A stretch of 64,000 nucleotides of DNA. Origin: Akkermansiaceae bacterium UBA7331. Its GTDB lineage: Bacteria > Verrucomicrobiota > Verrucomicrobiia > Verrucomicrobiales > Akkermansiaceae. The stretch lies in the NCBI GenBank assembly GCA_002471255.1, contig DKPP01000011.1, positions 450,642 to 514,641 on the forward strand, written 5' to 3'. Of the stretch, positions 63,950-64,000 are shown in pieces. The notes beneath the pieces are model-generated. The model worked only from the letters and a program-made list of their open reading frames with translations. It was not told the origin of the DNA and searched no databases. The translations under genes were made by a program, and so were the position numbers. The first letter of the stretch is position 1. The number at the start of each line of letters is the position of its first letter.

Positions 63950-64000
63950 TTATTGATTTGATTCGTTTACCTTAATTTCATCTTCTCGGCTATTACCTCG
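63950..64000 (-). CDS. A2M-family protein, C-terminal fragment (array member F)
   Basis: Only the last 16 codons are in the window (RGNSREDEIKVNESNQ, then TAA). They match the end of member E (RGNSCENQINVRKE), so a further A2M gene lies just outside, and it keeps the C-terminal domain of the full-length type. It is too short for any other statement. Confidence 0.7.
   Translation of the reverse strand, partial: RGNSREDEIKVNESNQ

Noticed and set aside
1..64000. CRISPR array, insertion sequence or prophage
   Set aside because: I saw no regularly spaced short repeats, no transposase or integrase motif and no phage structural gene on either strand.

Overview
The window is a continuous stretch of bacterial chromosome with no phage, IS element, CRISPR array or rRNA. 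Base composition is AT-rich (about 40% GC by eye). The gene content points to the PVC group, most likely a host-associated, mucin-feeding Verrucomicrobiota. The clues are a GTP-type PEP carboxykinase, an SHD1-like secreted metallopeptidase, a Tat-exported GH109-type enzyme, a GH95-type protein, a kelch/NanM-like domain fused to an MFS transporter, an M60-like secreted metalloprotease and very large alpha-2-macroglobulin (A2M) proteins. The taxonomic call is inference; no marker gene was compared.

Layout. 1-9680: a plus-strand host-glycan locus holding two kelch/NanM-like proteins (the second fused to an MFS transporter), an SGNH esterase, a GH109-type glycosidase, an SGNH paralogue without its catalytic residues, a secreted zinc peptidase and a GH95-type protein whose active-site motifs are altered. 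9687-12872: mfd. 12869-15757: three tandem secreted TraB/GumN-like proteins on the minus strand. 15819-20779: a CynX-type MFS transporter, tRNA-Gly(TCC), a small unknown protein, a secreted esterase and a double-thioredoxin protein. 20962-26307: dapA, dapB, folK, panB, a TIM-barrel isomerase-like gene, an M23 peptidase and a GNAT. 26323-29760: a MacAB-like ABC system with a lipoprotein. 30001-41203: mostly housekeeping genes (rpsA, an M60-like protease, a YeiH-type transporter, pckG, a lipoprotein amidase, recG, argB, corA).

41408-64000 is the most unusual part: a one-direction array of at least six A2M-family genes (five complete, one entering from the right edge). Transcription runs right to left. 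The 2016-aa member has the full layout (helical/TPR-like N-terminus, macroglobulin domains, thiol-ester-domain barrel and C-terminal domain), but the thioester Cys is Ser (PYESSEQ). The four following genes (1299-1349 aa) all stop just after the A2M/bait-region junction and lack the thiol-ester domain entirely. Two of them (45316-49365 and 49481-53515) are recent duplicates that differ most in a segment placed where a bait region would be. Four of the five complete genes carry a near-identical promoter 13-15 nt from the start codon.

A second theme is paralogues that keep the fold but lose catalytic residues: the second SGNH protein, the GH95-type protein, the most downstream TraB-like protein and the A2M proteins. 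A third is promoter layout: many genes show TTGA-like -35, a 16-nt spacer and a TAnnnT -10 box only 6-15 nt before the ATG, which suggests very short-leader or leaderless mRNAs.
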